Source of the DNA: CAZIVP01 sp964542915
GTDB taxonomy: Bacteria > Calditrichota > Calditrichia > Calditrichales > Calditrichaceae
Reading direction: 5' to 3'
Length of the DNA: 64,000 nucleotides
NCBI GenBank assembly: GCA_964542915.1
Contig: CAZIVP010000001.1
Coordinates: 496,001 to 560,000 of the forward strand
Numbering within the stretch: the stretch's first letter is position 1; each line of letters begins with the position of its first letter. The notes under the pieces were generated by a model. That model ran no database searches and was not told the origin of the DNA. It worked only from the letters and a program-made list of their open reading frames with translations. This document shows positions 15,980 through 25,218 of this stretch, piece by piece. The position numbers and the translations under genes were made by a program.

Positions 15980-17033
15980 CGTGACCGAAGCGCATCTTGA
16001 ACGTGATCGAAAGATCATGATCGATATCCTTAACCGGAATCGAACCCGGGAGGACATGGATTATGACAAGCGGTTCGAATGGGCTTATCTGCAAAATCCG
16101 CTTGGTGAAGCCCGGGCCTGGATAATCTGGGATGATAAAACCAATAAACCGGTTGGATTTACGGGTGTTTTTCCGAGAGAGGTTTATATCGACGGACGTA
16201 AGAGGCTCGGATGGAATTGCGGCGATTTTTCCATCGAAAAAAAATACCGAACGCTCGGCGTGGCATTGAAATTAAGGAAAAAAGCAAAAGAGGCGATTGA
16301 TCTGGGCGAAATTCCATTTCTCTATGCACATCCCAATGAACGCATGGAATTAATTCATCTGAGAGCGGGCCACCACAAGGTGGCGCGGATGGTTCGATAT
16401 GCTTTACCGGTGCGGGTTAATGAAGTTATTCGGAATAAGGTACCGTTTAAACCGCTTGCGGATGCTATCGCGCTGCCTATCAATATATTACTTACCTTTC
16501 AACACCGCTTTCGTACGTTTTTGGGCGTCTCGGGTCATATCCTTTCCCAGGTTAATTTAGGCGAACAACATGAAAGAATGTTCGCACAAATGACGGAGAC
16601 TTTTGAGGTAATCGGTTCCAGGGATTTAGCCTATCTGAAATGGAAATTCAGCCGGAATCCAAATCACACCTATAAACAATTTGATATGTACTACAAAAAT
16701 CATCTGGTGGGTACGATTTTTTTTGTGAAGAAAGGTAATACCATTCATGTAATCGATATTTTATTGGATGATTTCAGACGTTTTTCGGAGCAGTTGTTTC
16801 GCTATTTTGTTAATGTCATGGTAAAAACCTATCGCGATATAAAATCCATCTCATTTATTTTGCAGGAATTCAATCCGTATGTGCCGGTATTAAAGGCACT
16901 GGGATTTAAATACAGGGATGACGCCACTTCAGCAGTCATTGTGTATGCAAATAAAACACAGGATAAAGTGTTGGCTGATAAAGTGCTCGACGGACACAAA
17001 TGGTTTATGACCGTTGGAGACCGGGATGCCTGA
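15969..17033 (+). CDS. GNAT-family acetyltransferase
   Basis: A 354-residue protein whose N-terminal half is a GNAT N-acetyltransferase: VGFTGVFPREVYIDG then NCGDFSIEKKYRTLGVALKLRKKA, the acetyl-CoA pyrophosphate loop region, and FLYAHPNERM. The second half repeats a weaker GNAT-like fold and ends VLKALGFKYRDD. Similar proteins occur next to polysaccharide glycosyltransferases. O- or N-acylation of the glycan is the likely role, by inference. It is the third GNAT-fold protein in this stretch. It overlaps the GT2 gene by 11 bases. Confidence 0.75.
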   Translation: MAYNVTEAHLERDRKIMIDILNRNRTREDMDYDKRFEWAYLQNPLGEARAWIIWDDKTNKPVGFTGVFPREVYIDGRKRLGWNCGDFSIEKKYRTLGVALKLRKKAKEAIDLGEIPFLYAHPNERMELIHLRAGHHKVARMVRYALPVRVNEVIRNKVPFKPLADAIALPINILLTFQHRFRTFLGVSGHILSQVNLGEQHERMFAQMTETFEVIGSRDLAYLKWKFSRNPNHTYKQFDMYYKNHLVGTIFFVKKGNTIHVIDILLDDFRRFSEQLFRYFVNVMVKTYRDIKSISFILQEFNPYVPVLKALGFKYRDDATSAVIVYANKTQDKVLADKVLDGHKWFMTVGDRDA

Positions 17034-17122
17034 GGGGGTATATGTGAATCCCAACCATGGTGTACGTTGGGTGCATTTGAAAAAACGATTCTTTCATTTA
17101 ACAGGGAAGTTAGGTGTCCAAA

Positions 17123-18334
17123 ATGAAAACACAGGGAAGAACACAACAGGAAGCCCATGCCCTGATTCTGGGACAGGGCATCAATGCCCTCGGCGTGTTG
17201 CGCAATTTAGGCCGGGCTGGTATTAAAGCGTATTGTATTGCCGAAAAAGACAGTTTCGCGTTTAAATCCAAATATTGTGAACGGAGTTACATCGATAAAA
17301 CGCTTTTTAATGACGAGTCCCATTTACTGGAAGTCCTTATAAACGTAGCCGAGCAAATTAAAGCTCCGCTCTTTTGTATTATCCCCTGCTCGGACGATGG
17401 CATCGATAAACTGGATCGTATTCGCAATGACTTACCGGAGATATTTAAAAGCAATTTGCCGAATCGGAAGAACATCGAACTATTTATAAATAAAGGCCGC
17501 TTTTATCAGATGCTTCATGTTTGGGGCGTTCCCCATCCGCGCACCTATTGTATAGAAGATAAGGCAAGTCTGAAAGAAACACTGGGAAAAATCCGTTATC
17601 CCGTGTTTCTAAAACCGCTTGAATCCCATAAATTTCGCAGACATTTTGAAGGACTCAAAGGTTTTACCTGCTATAGCTCCGAAGAAGTGTTACGCCAATA
17701 CCAGCGGGCCGAAGTGCTCAACATTCCCTTATTGCTCCAGGAAATCGTTACGGGCGGCTCTGATCATCATTATTTTATTGACGGTTATGTGGGTAAGGAT
17801 GGTCAGGTAAAAGCCCTGTTGGCCCGCAAACGCATCCACATGTACCCCCCGTTCTGGGGAAACAGCACATCGATGGTATCAATCGATGCGGAATCGATAC
17901 AACCGGCCATCGATCATTTGTTTACGATCCTCGAAAAGTCCGGCTTGCGCGGTATTTTCAGTGCAGAAGTGAAATACGACGAACGAGACGCCGATTATAA
18001 ATTTATTGAAATAAATATACGTAGTTGGTGGTATAATATTTTTCCGCTTCTGTGCGGATTACCATTGATAAAAATCGCCTTTGATGATATGATTGGGCGG
18101 AAAGTCGAACCGATGTTAAAATATCAAACTAATAAGAGAATGACTTATGCCTGGCCGGAGCTGAAAGCCGTTTATTACACGCTCCGGAATAACGGTTCCG
18201 GGATGATAAACCTGTTCAGCCATTATTATAAAACAATCCACGGGCCGATTTTTGCAATCGATGACCTCAAACCATTATTACACCGTACAATTGAGCTATT
18301 TCACAACAAGCGATTTAATCCGGAAAGTAAATGA
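17123..18334 (+). CDS. ATP-grasp ligase
   Basis: A 403-residue ATP-grasp enzyme that should activate a carboxylate as an acyl phosphate and join it to an amine, thiol or hydroxyl. The N-terminal pre-ATP domain starts ALILGQGINALGVLRNLGRAGI. The ATP-binding part contains PVFLKPLESHKFRRHF, LLLQEIVTGGSDHHYFIDGY and the metal-binding FIEINIRSWWYNI (the E-x-N signature). ATG 17123 with AGGTG just upstream is preferred; GTG 17114 is an alternative start. The next two genes encode an acyl carrier protein and a LarA-like enzyme, hinting that a hydroxy acid may be loaded and transferred. The substrate is unknown. Confidence 0.82.
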   Translation: MKTQGRTQQEAHALILGQGINALGVLRNLGRAGIKAYCIAEKDSFAFKSKYCERSYIDKTLFNDESHLLEVLINVAEQIKAPLFCIIPCSDDGIDKLDRIRNDLPEIFKSNLPNRKNIELFINKGRFYQMLHVWGVPHPRTYCIEDKASLKETLGKIRYPVFLKPLESHKFRRHFEGLKGFTCYSSEEVLRQYQRAEVLNIPLLLQEIVTGGSDHHYFIDGYVGKDGQVKALLARKRIHMYPPFWGNSTSMVSIDAESIQPAIDHLFTILEKSGLRGIFSAEVKYDERDADYKFIEINIRSWWYNIFPLLCGLPLIKIAFDDMIGRKVEPMLKYQTNKRMTYAWPELKAVYYTLRNNGSGMINLFSHYYKTIHGPIFAIDDLKPLLHRTIELFHNKRFNPESK

Positions 18335-18369
18335 GTATGCCGATCTTACGTATCAGGAGGAATACATAA

Positions 18370-18609
18370 ATGGAAGTTAAAGAACGCATCATTCAATTTC
18401 TATATGACGATCAATTAAAAGATGAATTTGAAGACCTGGATCATGATGATTCGCTATTAGAGCTGGGAATTATCGATTCGGTTAAAATGATGGAATTAAT
18501 TGGCTATATCGAAGATAACTTCGGTATTAAGGTCGATGACGATGATCTTTATCCCGAAAATTTCGATACGATCAATGCCATTACCAACTATATAGAATCC
18601 AAACAATAA
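18370..18609 (+). CDS. Acyl carrier protein
   Basis: A 79-residue acidic carrier protein. The phosphopantetheine attachment site is Ser37 in LGIIDSVKMMEL, the family's D-S-L-type motif with Val in place of Leu, followed by the GYIEDNFGIKVDDDDL recognition helix. This is not the housekeeping AcpP, whose motif is LGADSLDTVELVM and which sits with fab genes. It belongs to the dedicated carriers found in polysaccharide and exosortase-type loci. AGGAGG at 18355-18360 gives a strong ribosome site, implying high expression. The stop codon overlaps the start of the LarA-like gene by one base. Confidence 0.9.
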   Translation: MEVKERIIQFLYDDQLKDEFEDLDHDDSLLELGIIDSVKMMELIGYIEDNFGIKVDDDDLYPENFDTINAITNYIESKQ

Positions 18610-19826
18610 TGAAGACAATCACATTGCCTTGGGGCGCCTGGTACGGCGACCAAATGAAAACGATGGAGCTCCCCGCTACCTGGGATCCGGAAATTTTTAC
18701 TCTTGAGAGCGATTATAAATTACCGGCATCTTCCATTTCGGAAAAGTTGCTTCCCTTGATGAAAGATTTGAACGATAGAAAGCCCGGCAGTATTGTGGTT
18801 GTGGTGGATGACCTTACCCGGCCCGTTATGCTCGATATATTGATGGATGAATTGTTGGCGATTTTCCGTCACGTGCATCTTAATTTGGACGGCATCCGAA
18901 TTTTGATCGGTTTGGGTACTCACAGACCGCTTGATAAAGATCAGGTTCGAAAGAAACTGGGAGAACGTGTTCTTGAACAAATCGAATGGATTAACCATCA
19001 TCCTGATGATACCATCCCGGTTGATATAACCTGGGGCAAAACGCCTGTTCATTTAAATCGTCATTATGTCAACGCCGATTACAAAATTGTAATAAGCGGT
19101 TTAACGCCGCACAGTTTTGCAGGCTTCAGCGGCGGCGCCAAAATGCTTTATCCCGGTTTAGCCGATATGGAAACGATCGCTAAAACACATAAATCGGTTT
19201 TGATGGGATTTATGGGACAACTGGGCGATACGGATGCAAACCGTTTCAGGCAAACCATCGAGGATTTTGTACCATCGGTTGGTCTGGATATGTTTATCGG
19301 TGTTGTCATTAACGGCGACCGCTCCATTCGCAATATCCATGTGGGCGACTATAGACAGGCTCACCGGCAGGCAGCGAAAGAAGCCCGTCAATATTATTTA
19401 CAACGTACAATTGTCCAAAAGCCGGAGCCCTACGATGCCGTCCTTCTCAATGCTTATCCCAAGGATACTGAGTTATTGCAAATAGAAAACGCTCTGATCC
19501 CGCTCAAGTCGTCTAAAAAGCTGCTGGTGAAAGAAGGAGGAACGGTTATTGTAACCTCTGCATGTTCCGAAGGCATGGGAGGCCATGGCTTGTTTGAACC
19601 GGGTGGGAAATTATACAGGCGCCCCAGGCCGCAACCGTTATTAAAAAAGTATCAGGTTTGTATGTATGCAGAAAGCATACCGGAAAGCGATTTTTATAAA
19701 CTCTTTCCCCCGGACTATATGTTTTTTAATCAGCTCGAGCCCATGATGAAAGCGCTTCGGGATTTGATACCTCAAGCCGGCCAACTCGCCGTGTTTCCTT
19801 ACGGCAGTTTACAATTGACAGGATAA
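18609..19826 (+). CDS. LarA-family (DUF2088) nickel-pincer racemase/epimerase
   Basis: A 405-residue homologue of lactate racemase LarA, whose family interconverts alpha-hydroxy acids using a nickel-pincer nucleotide. The key residues are all present. VDDLTRP (Asp68 and Arg71) and GTHRP (His105) are seen. LTPHSFAGFSGGAK supplies His168 and Lys178, the same 10-residue spacing as His174 and the pincer-bound Lys184 of the Lactiplantibacillus enzyme. The LarB, LarC and LarE cofactor-maturation proteins are not in the window. ATG 18609 overlaps the ACP stop (TAATG). Its setting with ACP and ATP-grasp genes inside a polysaccharide locus suggests it sets the stereochemistry of a hydroxy-acid substituent or sugar acid; this is inference. 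Confidence 0.88.
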   Translation: MKTITLPWGAWYGDQMKTMELPATWDPEIFTLESDYKLPASSISEKLLPLMKDLNDRKPGSIVVVVDDLTRPVMLDILMDELLAIFRHVHLNLDGIRILIGLGTHRPLDKDQVRKKLGERVLEQIEWINHHPDDTIPVDITWGKTPVHLNRHYVNADYKIVISGLTPHSFAGFSGGAKMLYPGLADMETIAKTHKSVLMGFMGQLGDTDANRFRQTIEDFVPSVGLDMFIGVVINGDRSIRNIHVGDYRQAHRQAAKEARQYYLQRTIVQKPEPYDAVLLNAYPKDTELLQIENALIPLKSSKKLLVKEGGTVIVTSACSEGMGGHGLFEPGGKLYRRPRPQPLLKKYQVCMYAESIPESDFYKLFPPDYMFFNQLEPMMKALRDLIPQAGQLAVFPYGSLQLTG

Positions 19827-19831
19827 TTAAT

Positions 19832-21175
19832 ATGTCGATCAGTACGATTGCTTTTCTGATTATATATTTTACGGGACTTATTTTAACGTTTAAACACCCT
19901 TATTTCGGGATTGCCACTTACATCTTTGAATGGCACAACCATCCGCCGTATCAATGGTGGGGAGCGGATTTGCCGGATTTACGCTGGGCATTTCTGGTTT
20001 CGGTAATTACCCTGATCAGCCTGATCATTAATTACCATAAATTAAAGCCGCTCAGAAAACCGCACTACGGGATAATCTGGTGGCTGGTGGCATTCACCCT
20101 TTGGACCTATTTTATCAGTTTCTTCTATGCCATTGATCCGGGAGAAAGTTTTAAGAGCGCCGAATTCTATGGCAAATTAACCGTTCAGATCTTTCTGATG
20201 ATGTTTCTGGTGCGGACGGTATTGCATCATCGTGTGGTCATTTGGGTAATGTTACTGGGCGTAGCTAATTTTGGTCGCATTGCTTATCAACGAGGCTCCA
20301 ATCGGGATCTTGGTGTTATCGCTCCGAATTCCACGGAAGAGAATGCCATATCCGCCCACGTTGCCGCTATCACCGGGTTTTTCGGATTATATTTTCTCAC
20401 CGGTCAAAAATGGGAAAAAATCATCACGTTTATCTCCCTGCCTTTTCTGATTAATCTCATTATTCTGGCGAATTCCAGAGCTTCGTTTCTGGCGCTTGTC
20501 GTCATCGGCGTTTTAATGTTAATCTGGGTGAAAGGAAGGCTCCGTTGGCGCGTACTGCTTGGACTGGTTGGCGGTGTTTTCCTGGTACTTATGCTTGCAA
20601 ACGAACAATTTTGGGAACGACAAAGCACAATTGATGAATATCAACAAGAAGGTTCGGCAATGAGTCGCTTTTATTTATGGAACGGCGCCCTGAAAATGTG
20701 GGCGGAGCATCCTATGGGATTGGGGGGTGAAGGATTTGAGCGACTTGCGATCCACTATGTTCCGGAGTTGGCGGCGCAAATGCGCGAAGAAGGGGCGAAG
20801 ACGGTACACAATACATTCTTGTTGGTTTTGGTGGAATGGGGCTTTGTGGGCATTTTGCTGTTTTTAGGATTTATTTTACACACATTATATATCCTCTATA
20901 AGATACGACGGGATCAACCCCGTTCCCCGAATTACCGCTATTACCTGGATGCTATGGCCATTCAAATGGGATTGATTGGCATCCTAACCGCCGGCATTTT
21001 CCACAATCGTTCTTATTCGGAAGTGGTATATTGGTTTGCCGCCTTCGGCGTCGCGTTACGTAATATACAGGTTGATGAGATACTCGAAGAGGAAGAACAA
21101 ACGGCCGCTGAAGATGATTTTGAGCCCAATAAGCAACCTTTAGTTGAAAATCAAATTAATTCGTCCAATGGATAA
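19832..21175 (+). CDS. O-antigen ligase/polymerase-like membrane protein
   Basis: A 447-residue inner-membrane protein with about ten to twelve hydrophobic helices and the Wzy/WaaL-family signature: NSRASFLALVV in the middle and, after a large periplasmic loop, an HNTFLLVLVEWGFVGILLFL block containing the conserved His. The N-terminus (KHPYFGIATYIFEWHNHPPYQWWG) resembles the O-glycosylation ligases that accompany exosortase A. It could polymerise the repeat unit or move glycan onto an acceptor. The C-terminus is a short acidic cytoplasmic tail. It starts 5 bases after the LarA-like gene and ends 8 bases inside the next gene. Confidence 0.85.
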   Translation: MSISTIAFLIIYFTGLILTFKHPYFGIATYIFEWHNHPPYQWWGADLPDLRWAFLVSVITLISLIINYHKLKPLRKPHYGIIWWLVAFTLWTYFISFFYAIDPGESFKSAEFYGKLTVQIFLMMFLVRTVLHHRVVIWVMLLGVANFGRIAYQRGSNRDLGVIAPNSTEENAISAHVAAITGFFGLYFLTGQKWEKIITFISLPFLINLIILANSRASFLALVVIGVLMLIWVKGRLRWRVLLGLVGGVFLVLMLANEQFWERQSTIDEYQQEGSAMSRFYLWNGALKMWAEHPMGLGGEGFERLAIHYVPELAAQMREEGAKTVHNTFLLVLVEWGFVGILLFLGFILHTLYILYKIRRDQPRSPNYRYYLDAMAIQMGLIGILTAGIFHNRSYSEVVYWFAAFGVALRNIQVDEILEEEEQTAAEDDFEPNKQPLVENQINSSNG

Positions 21176-22559
21176 AATCAAAATACTCTTTTTAACCACC
21201 AATTTCCCGCCCAATCCTTCAGTGGGAACGCGGCGGGTTTCCAAAATACTGAAATATATCGATCACGATCGCTACGAATTCCATGTGCTCACTCTGAAAG
21301 AAGCTTATTTTAAAAAGGAGTTGGGTAAGAAAACCGGAGATGATTCGAAAATTCCTAATGTGGTCCGAGTATATCGAACGGATAAGTGGGATTTTACCAA
21401 TATCTTTACGCGCGGTAAGGCATGGTTAAAAAAGATCAGGCAGAAAAACCAAAACCAAAATCGATCCAAAGGCGCAGGTCCGGGCGCAGAACGTCAATCG
21501 GAACGTAAAACGGTTGAACACAGCGTTCATGGCAGGTTAAATTCAATAAGGGACTCTCTTTTTGCCATTTTGGAATTTCCGGACAAATTTATCGGCTGGT
21601 TACCGAAAGCGGTTAGCGAGGGGATTAAAATTGTAAACAAAGAGAATATCGATATTATCTTAACAACGGCGCCGCCGCACTCGCTTTTTGTTATGGCTTT
21701 GTTGATAAAAAAATGGACATCCGCCAAACTTTTACTGGATTTTCGCGATCCCTGGGCCCTTTCGCGTTGGGACCGGGAAGAGAAAAAGACATTTTCGCCT
21801 CTTTATGCTCTGGAAAATCGGCTTGAAGCCCTATCGATAAAGAATGCCCGTTTGGTCGTATTTGTTACCGAAAAAATGCGTGATGCATATAAAAAACATT
21901 ACGAAAAGTTTGGCGCAGACAAATTTAAATTTTTCCCGAACGGTTTCGATCCGCAGGATTTCAATGGCTATCCGACCTCTGTGCGTGAAAGGGATAATGA
22001 CCGTGGACCGCTTAAAATGGTACATCTGGGAACGTTGTATAAAAAACGAAATCCGCTCGGCTTACTTTTAGCGATCCAACAATTAGTCAGCAATAATCAA
22101 ATTACAGCCAAGGAGTTACAGGTTGATTTTATCGGATTTGTGGCGAGAGAGTTGGGGAGTGTGCAAAATCAGGTGTATGATTTTAAAATTGACGGGATGA
22201 TTCGGTTTTTGCCGCCCGTCAGTTTTAATGAAAGTGTAAGCCGCATGTTTGACGCCGATATATTATTATTATTGCAGCCCGGCACCGACCTACAGATTCC
22301 GGCAAAATTATTTGAATACATGTATACCAGAAAGCCAATTTTCGCGATAGCCGAGACTAATAGCGCTACCGAACAAATAATACGAAACGGACAACTGGGC
22401 TATTTTGCAGCTGCCGATAATGTATCGGCCATAGCTGAAGCACTGTTAAAGATGGTAAAACAAAAAAATTTCTCCCCTTCGGTCCATACGGATTTTATTA
22501 ATCGCTTTAATATGAAACATTCCATTCGAACCTTTCAACAATACATCGATGAGGTATAG
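21168..22559 (+). CDS. Family 4-type glycosyltransferase
   Basis: A GT-B glycosyltransferase, 463 residues, starting DKIKILFLTTNFPPNPSVGTRRVSKIL. The acceptor half contains LLLDFRDPWALSRW. The donor half has FFPNGFDPQDF, VHLGTLYKKRNP and LFEYMYTRKPIFAI, the last in the position of the nucleotide-sugar-binding E-x7-E region. A basic insert near 95-125 is unusual but looks intact. ATG 21168 overlaps the end of the preceding ligase gene; an upstream in-frame TTG is less likely. It acts in the cytoplasm on the lipid-linked glycan. Confidence 0.85.
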   Translation: MDKIKILFLTTNFPPNPSVGTRRVSKILKYIDHDRYEFHVLTLKEAYFKKELGKKTGDDSKIPNVVRVYRTDKWDFTNIFTRGKAWLKKIRQKNQNQNRSKGAGPGAERQSERKTVEHSVHGRLNSIRDSLFAILEFPDKFIGWLPKAVSEGIKIVNKENIDIILTTAPPHSLFVMALLIKKWTSAKLLLDFRDPWALSRWDREEKKTFSPLYALENRLEALSIKNARLVVFVTEKMRDAYKKHYEKFGADKFKFFPNGFDPQDFNGYPTSVRERDNDRGPLKMVHLGTLYKKRNPLGLLLAIQQLVSNNQITAKELQVDFIGFVARELGSVQNQVYDFKIDGMIRFLPPVSFNESVSRMFDADILLLLQPGTDLQIPAKLFEYMYTRKPIFAIAETNSATEQIIRNGQLGYFAAADNVSAIAEALLKMVKQKNFSPSVHTDFINRFNMKHSIRTFQQYIDEV

Positions 22560-23684
22560 ATGGCCGGGCGTATCCGAATTGCTCATTTGGTAAACTATCT
22601 ATCGTCAGCCGGAAAAGAGATGGGCATAATTAAACTTTTGAATGCACTGGATGATCAGCTTTTCGAAAGCTATCTCATCGTTCTCGACCGTGTGTTCGAA
22701 ACGCTCGATCTTAATCTTGATAAAATCAAAATGATATCATTGGACAAAGGTCCCGGTAACGACTGGCGTTTGCCCTTTCGACTGGCCCGAATCCTTAAAG
22801 AGCACAAAATTGACATAATGCATGGCCACGCCTGGGGGACATTAGTGGAGGGCGTGCTGGGGGCAAAGTTAGCCCGGGTTCCCGTTGTGATCCACGGTGA
22901 GCACGGCAGCTTTCACAAAGATTTTAAACGACGTATGGTACAGAAAATATTTTTCAGATGGTCCGATCGGGTTTTATCGGTGTCCGAGGTCCTGGCGGAC
23001 AATTTAAGCGATACCATTGGGGTGAACCGCGATCATTTTACAACCATTTTGAACGGCGTGGATACCGACCGATTTCAAATCAACAAAGAATGGCGACAGC
23101 ATTATCGAAAAAAGCATAATTTAAGTCCAGATACGATACTGATAGGAACGGTTGGAAGAACTATGCCTGTTAAAAACCATCCGCTCTTTATCCGTGCAAT
23201 AGCCCGATTAAAAGAAAAAGGATATCCCGTACGCGCCGCGATCATCGGCCAATCGCGTCTCCATACCAATCGACCGGAGCTGGAAGGCATGGTGAATGAA
23301 TACGATCTTGATGACCAATTTCAGTTTTGGGGACCTCAGGAAGATATTCCCGGCTATTTAAACGCCTTCGATATTTTTGTTTTGCCTTCTCTCAGTGAAG
23401 GATGTTCCAATGTGATTCAGGAAGCTATGGCCACGGGGCTGCCCGTCGTTGCTTCTCGCGTAGGCGGCAACCCGGAATTGATCGAAGATGGAAAAACGGG
23501 ATTGTTGTTTAAATCCAACGATATTTCAGAATTTGTGACAAAACTGGAACGATTGATAGAAGATCGCGAGCTTATGGATACATTAGGCAAAGCAGGCCGC
23601 GAACACGCGCTCAAGAACTTTTCTTTAGACACGATGGTTCGCTCTTATCAATCGCTCTACCTCAGGCACATGAATCATGAGTGA
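22560..23684 (+). CDS. Family 4 glycosyltransferase
   Basis: A 374-residue GT4 enzyme with RIAHLVNYLSSAGKEMGI at the start, the IMHGHAWGTLVEG and VIHGEHGSFH segments of the acceptor half, and in the donor half ILNGVDTDRF, IGTVGRTMPVKNHPLFIRAI and EGCSNVIQEAMATGLPVVAS. The last carries the two glutamates that hold the nucleotide sugar (about residues 280-288). It resembles the GT4 enzymes that travel with exosortase-A polysaccharide loci. It starts directly at the stop of the previous gene and overlaps the flippase gene by 8 bases. Confidence 0.9.
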   Translation: MAGRIRIAHLVNYLSSAGKEMGIIKLLNALDDQLFESYLIVLDRVFETLDLNLDKIKMISLDKGPGNDWRLPFRLARILKEHKIDIMHGHAWGTLVEGVLGAKLARVPVVIHGEHGSFHKDFKRRMVQKIFFRWSDRVLSVSEVLADNLSDTIGVNRDHFTTILNGVDTDRFQINKEWRQHYRKKHNLSPDTILIGTVGRTMPVKNHPLFIRAIARLKEKGYPVRAAIIGQSRLHTNRPELEGMVNEYDLDDQFQFWGPQEDIPGYLNAFDIFVLPSLSEGCSNVIQEAMATGLPVVASRVGGNPELIEDGKTGLLFKSNDISEFVTKLERLIEDRELMDTLGKAGREHALKNFSLDTMVRSYQSLYLRHMNHE

Positions 23685-25218
23685 ACAATATAACGATCAT
23701 GACGATCGGTCGCTGGGCTCCAAAGCGAAAAAGGGCGTGATCTGGTATGTTCTGAAAACGCTGGGCGGCCAGGGCTCCCGTTTTGTCACTTCTATTGTAT
23801 TAGCCCGCATCCTTTTCCCGGAAGATTTTGGCATGATGGGCATGGTGCTCATTGTCACACGTTTGGCCAAGCGTCTGGGAAACTTTGGTTTTACACAGGT
23901 TCTGGTGCAACGTAAGACCATTGACGATTCGGTCGTCCGTACGACATTCACTCTAAATTTTCTAGTATTTTTTGCCATAACCGCTGCTATATTCTTCTCA
24001 GCGCCCTTCCTGGCGAATATTGTAACCAATGAAGCGGATATTCGTCTGTTGCCTCAAATCACGGATATCTTAAGAGTCATTGCGTTTGAGTTCCTGCTGC
24101 TCAGTTTTTATAACGTTCCGAATTCCCTGCTCAAACGTGAGATGAAATTCAGGGAAGAGTCGCTTATCGGTATGTCGGCGGATATGGTGCGATATTTATC
24201 GCCCATCCCCATGGCGCTTGCAGGTCTCGGCGTATGGAGCATGGTTTTTGGAAGCCTGTTGGGCCACACCGCTTCCGTCGCCGGATTTTATATCACGACC
24301 CGTTGGAAACCGAAATTCGGTTTGCAGCGCGATATCGTCCGCGAAATTTTTTCATTCGGCGCCTGGATGAATATTTACAGTTATGTTAACTATATGATCA
24401 ATAACATCGATTATTTTATGATCAGCAAGTTTCTGGGCGCCGCGCAACTGGGTTTTTATGAGCGCGCTTTCAATTTAATGAACGCACCGCGTAAACGTAT
24501 CGGCAATATGATATCGACGGTTTTGTTTTCCACATATTCGCGTATGCAAGATCAAAATGAACGCTTGTTAAGAGCATTCGACAAAGTGATGCGTTCGGTG
24601 GCCCTTATCAGTTTTCCCGTGATGACGTGGTTATATTTTGTCGCCCCGTCGTTAATTCCACTCCTATATGGCGAAAAGTGGTTGCCAACGGTATTGCCCA
24701 CGCAAATCATGTGTATTTCAGGCTTGATACAATCTTTTGCCATGATTTTCAATCCGGCGCTCATTGCTAAGGGTTTGGTAAGACAAAGAACGCAGGCGTA
24801 TTTTCTGTCTCTGCTCGTATTGGCCGGAGGCGTCTATTACGGCGCCCGTTACAGCATAAATGGAGTGGCTATTGCCGTGGCAGGCGCCTCGTTTTTTACG
24901 CTCTTTTTCAATGGTTACATGTTTCGTCGGGATACCGGCTGGCCCTGGATCAACCTCTGGAAAAATATAAAACCCAGTTTTCTATTGGCTTTGTTTGCCG
25001 GGGGCATCATGTTTTCCGTGAGAGCGTTGATTAAAATTCCATTTGAGGATAACGATTTTATTATTGCCACAGCGGTATCGTTGGCGGCGTTAATTGGCTT
25101 TTTAGGCGGCGCTTACTTGTTTCGTTTCAAAGAGATGATCGAAATTTTTCATGAGGTGTTCGGGGATATATTGGATAAACTGAAAAAGTTTAAACGCAAA
25201 GGATTGCAAGAATCATGA
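23677..25218 (+). CDS. Wzx-type polysaccharide flippase (first copy)
   Basis: A 513-residue MOP/MATE-superfamily exporter of the WzxC type with about 14 hydrophobic segments. The first cytoplasmic-to-membrane stretch carries the family pattern GVIWYVLKTLGGQGSRFVTSIVLARILFPEDFGMMGMVL, followed by FGFTQVLVQRKTID. MISKFLGAAQLGFYERAFNLMNAP and LYGEKWLPTVLP are further signatures. It should flip the undecaprenyl-linked repeat unit to the periplasmic face for polymerisation. Overlapping start and stop codons with both neighbours show tight coupling. A second member of the same family lies at 54569. Confidence 0.92.
   Translation: MSEQYNDHDDRSLGSKAKKGVIWYVLKTLGGQGSRFVTSIVLARILFPEDFGMMGMVLIVTRLAKRLGNFGFTQVLVQRKTIDDSVVRTTFTLNFLVFFAITAAIFFSAPFLANIVTNEADIRLLPQITDILRVIAFEFLLLSFYNVPNSLLKREMKFREESLIGMSADMVRYLSPIPMALAGLGVWSMVFGSLLGHTASVAGFYITTRWKPKFGLQRDIVREIFSFGAWMNIYSYVNYMINNIDYFMISKFLGAAQLGFYERAFNLMNAPRKRIGNMISTVLFSTYSRMQDQNERLLRAFDKVMRSVALISFPVMTWLYFVAPSLIPLLYGEKWLPTVLPTQIMCISGLIQSFAMIFNPALIAKGLVRQRTQAYFLSLLVLAGGVYYGARYSINGVAIAVAGASFFTLFFNGYMFRRDTGWPWINLWKNIKPSFLLALFAGGIMFSVRALIKIPFEDNDFIIATAVSLAALIGFLGGAYLFRFKEMIEIFHEVFGDILDKLKKFKRKGLQES

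Noticed and set aside
16983..17226. A small + strand frame spanning the gap between the GNAT and ATP-grasp genes.
   Set aside because: It overlaps both real genes in another frame, has no ribosome site and no recognisable product.
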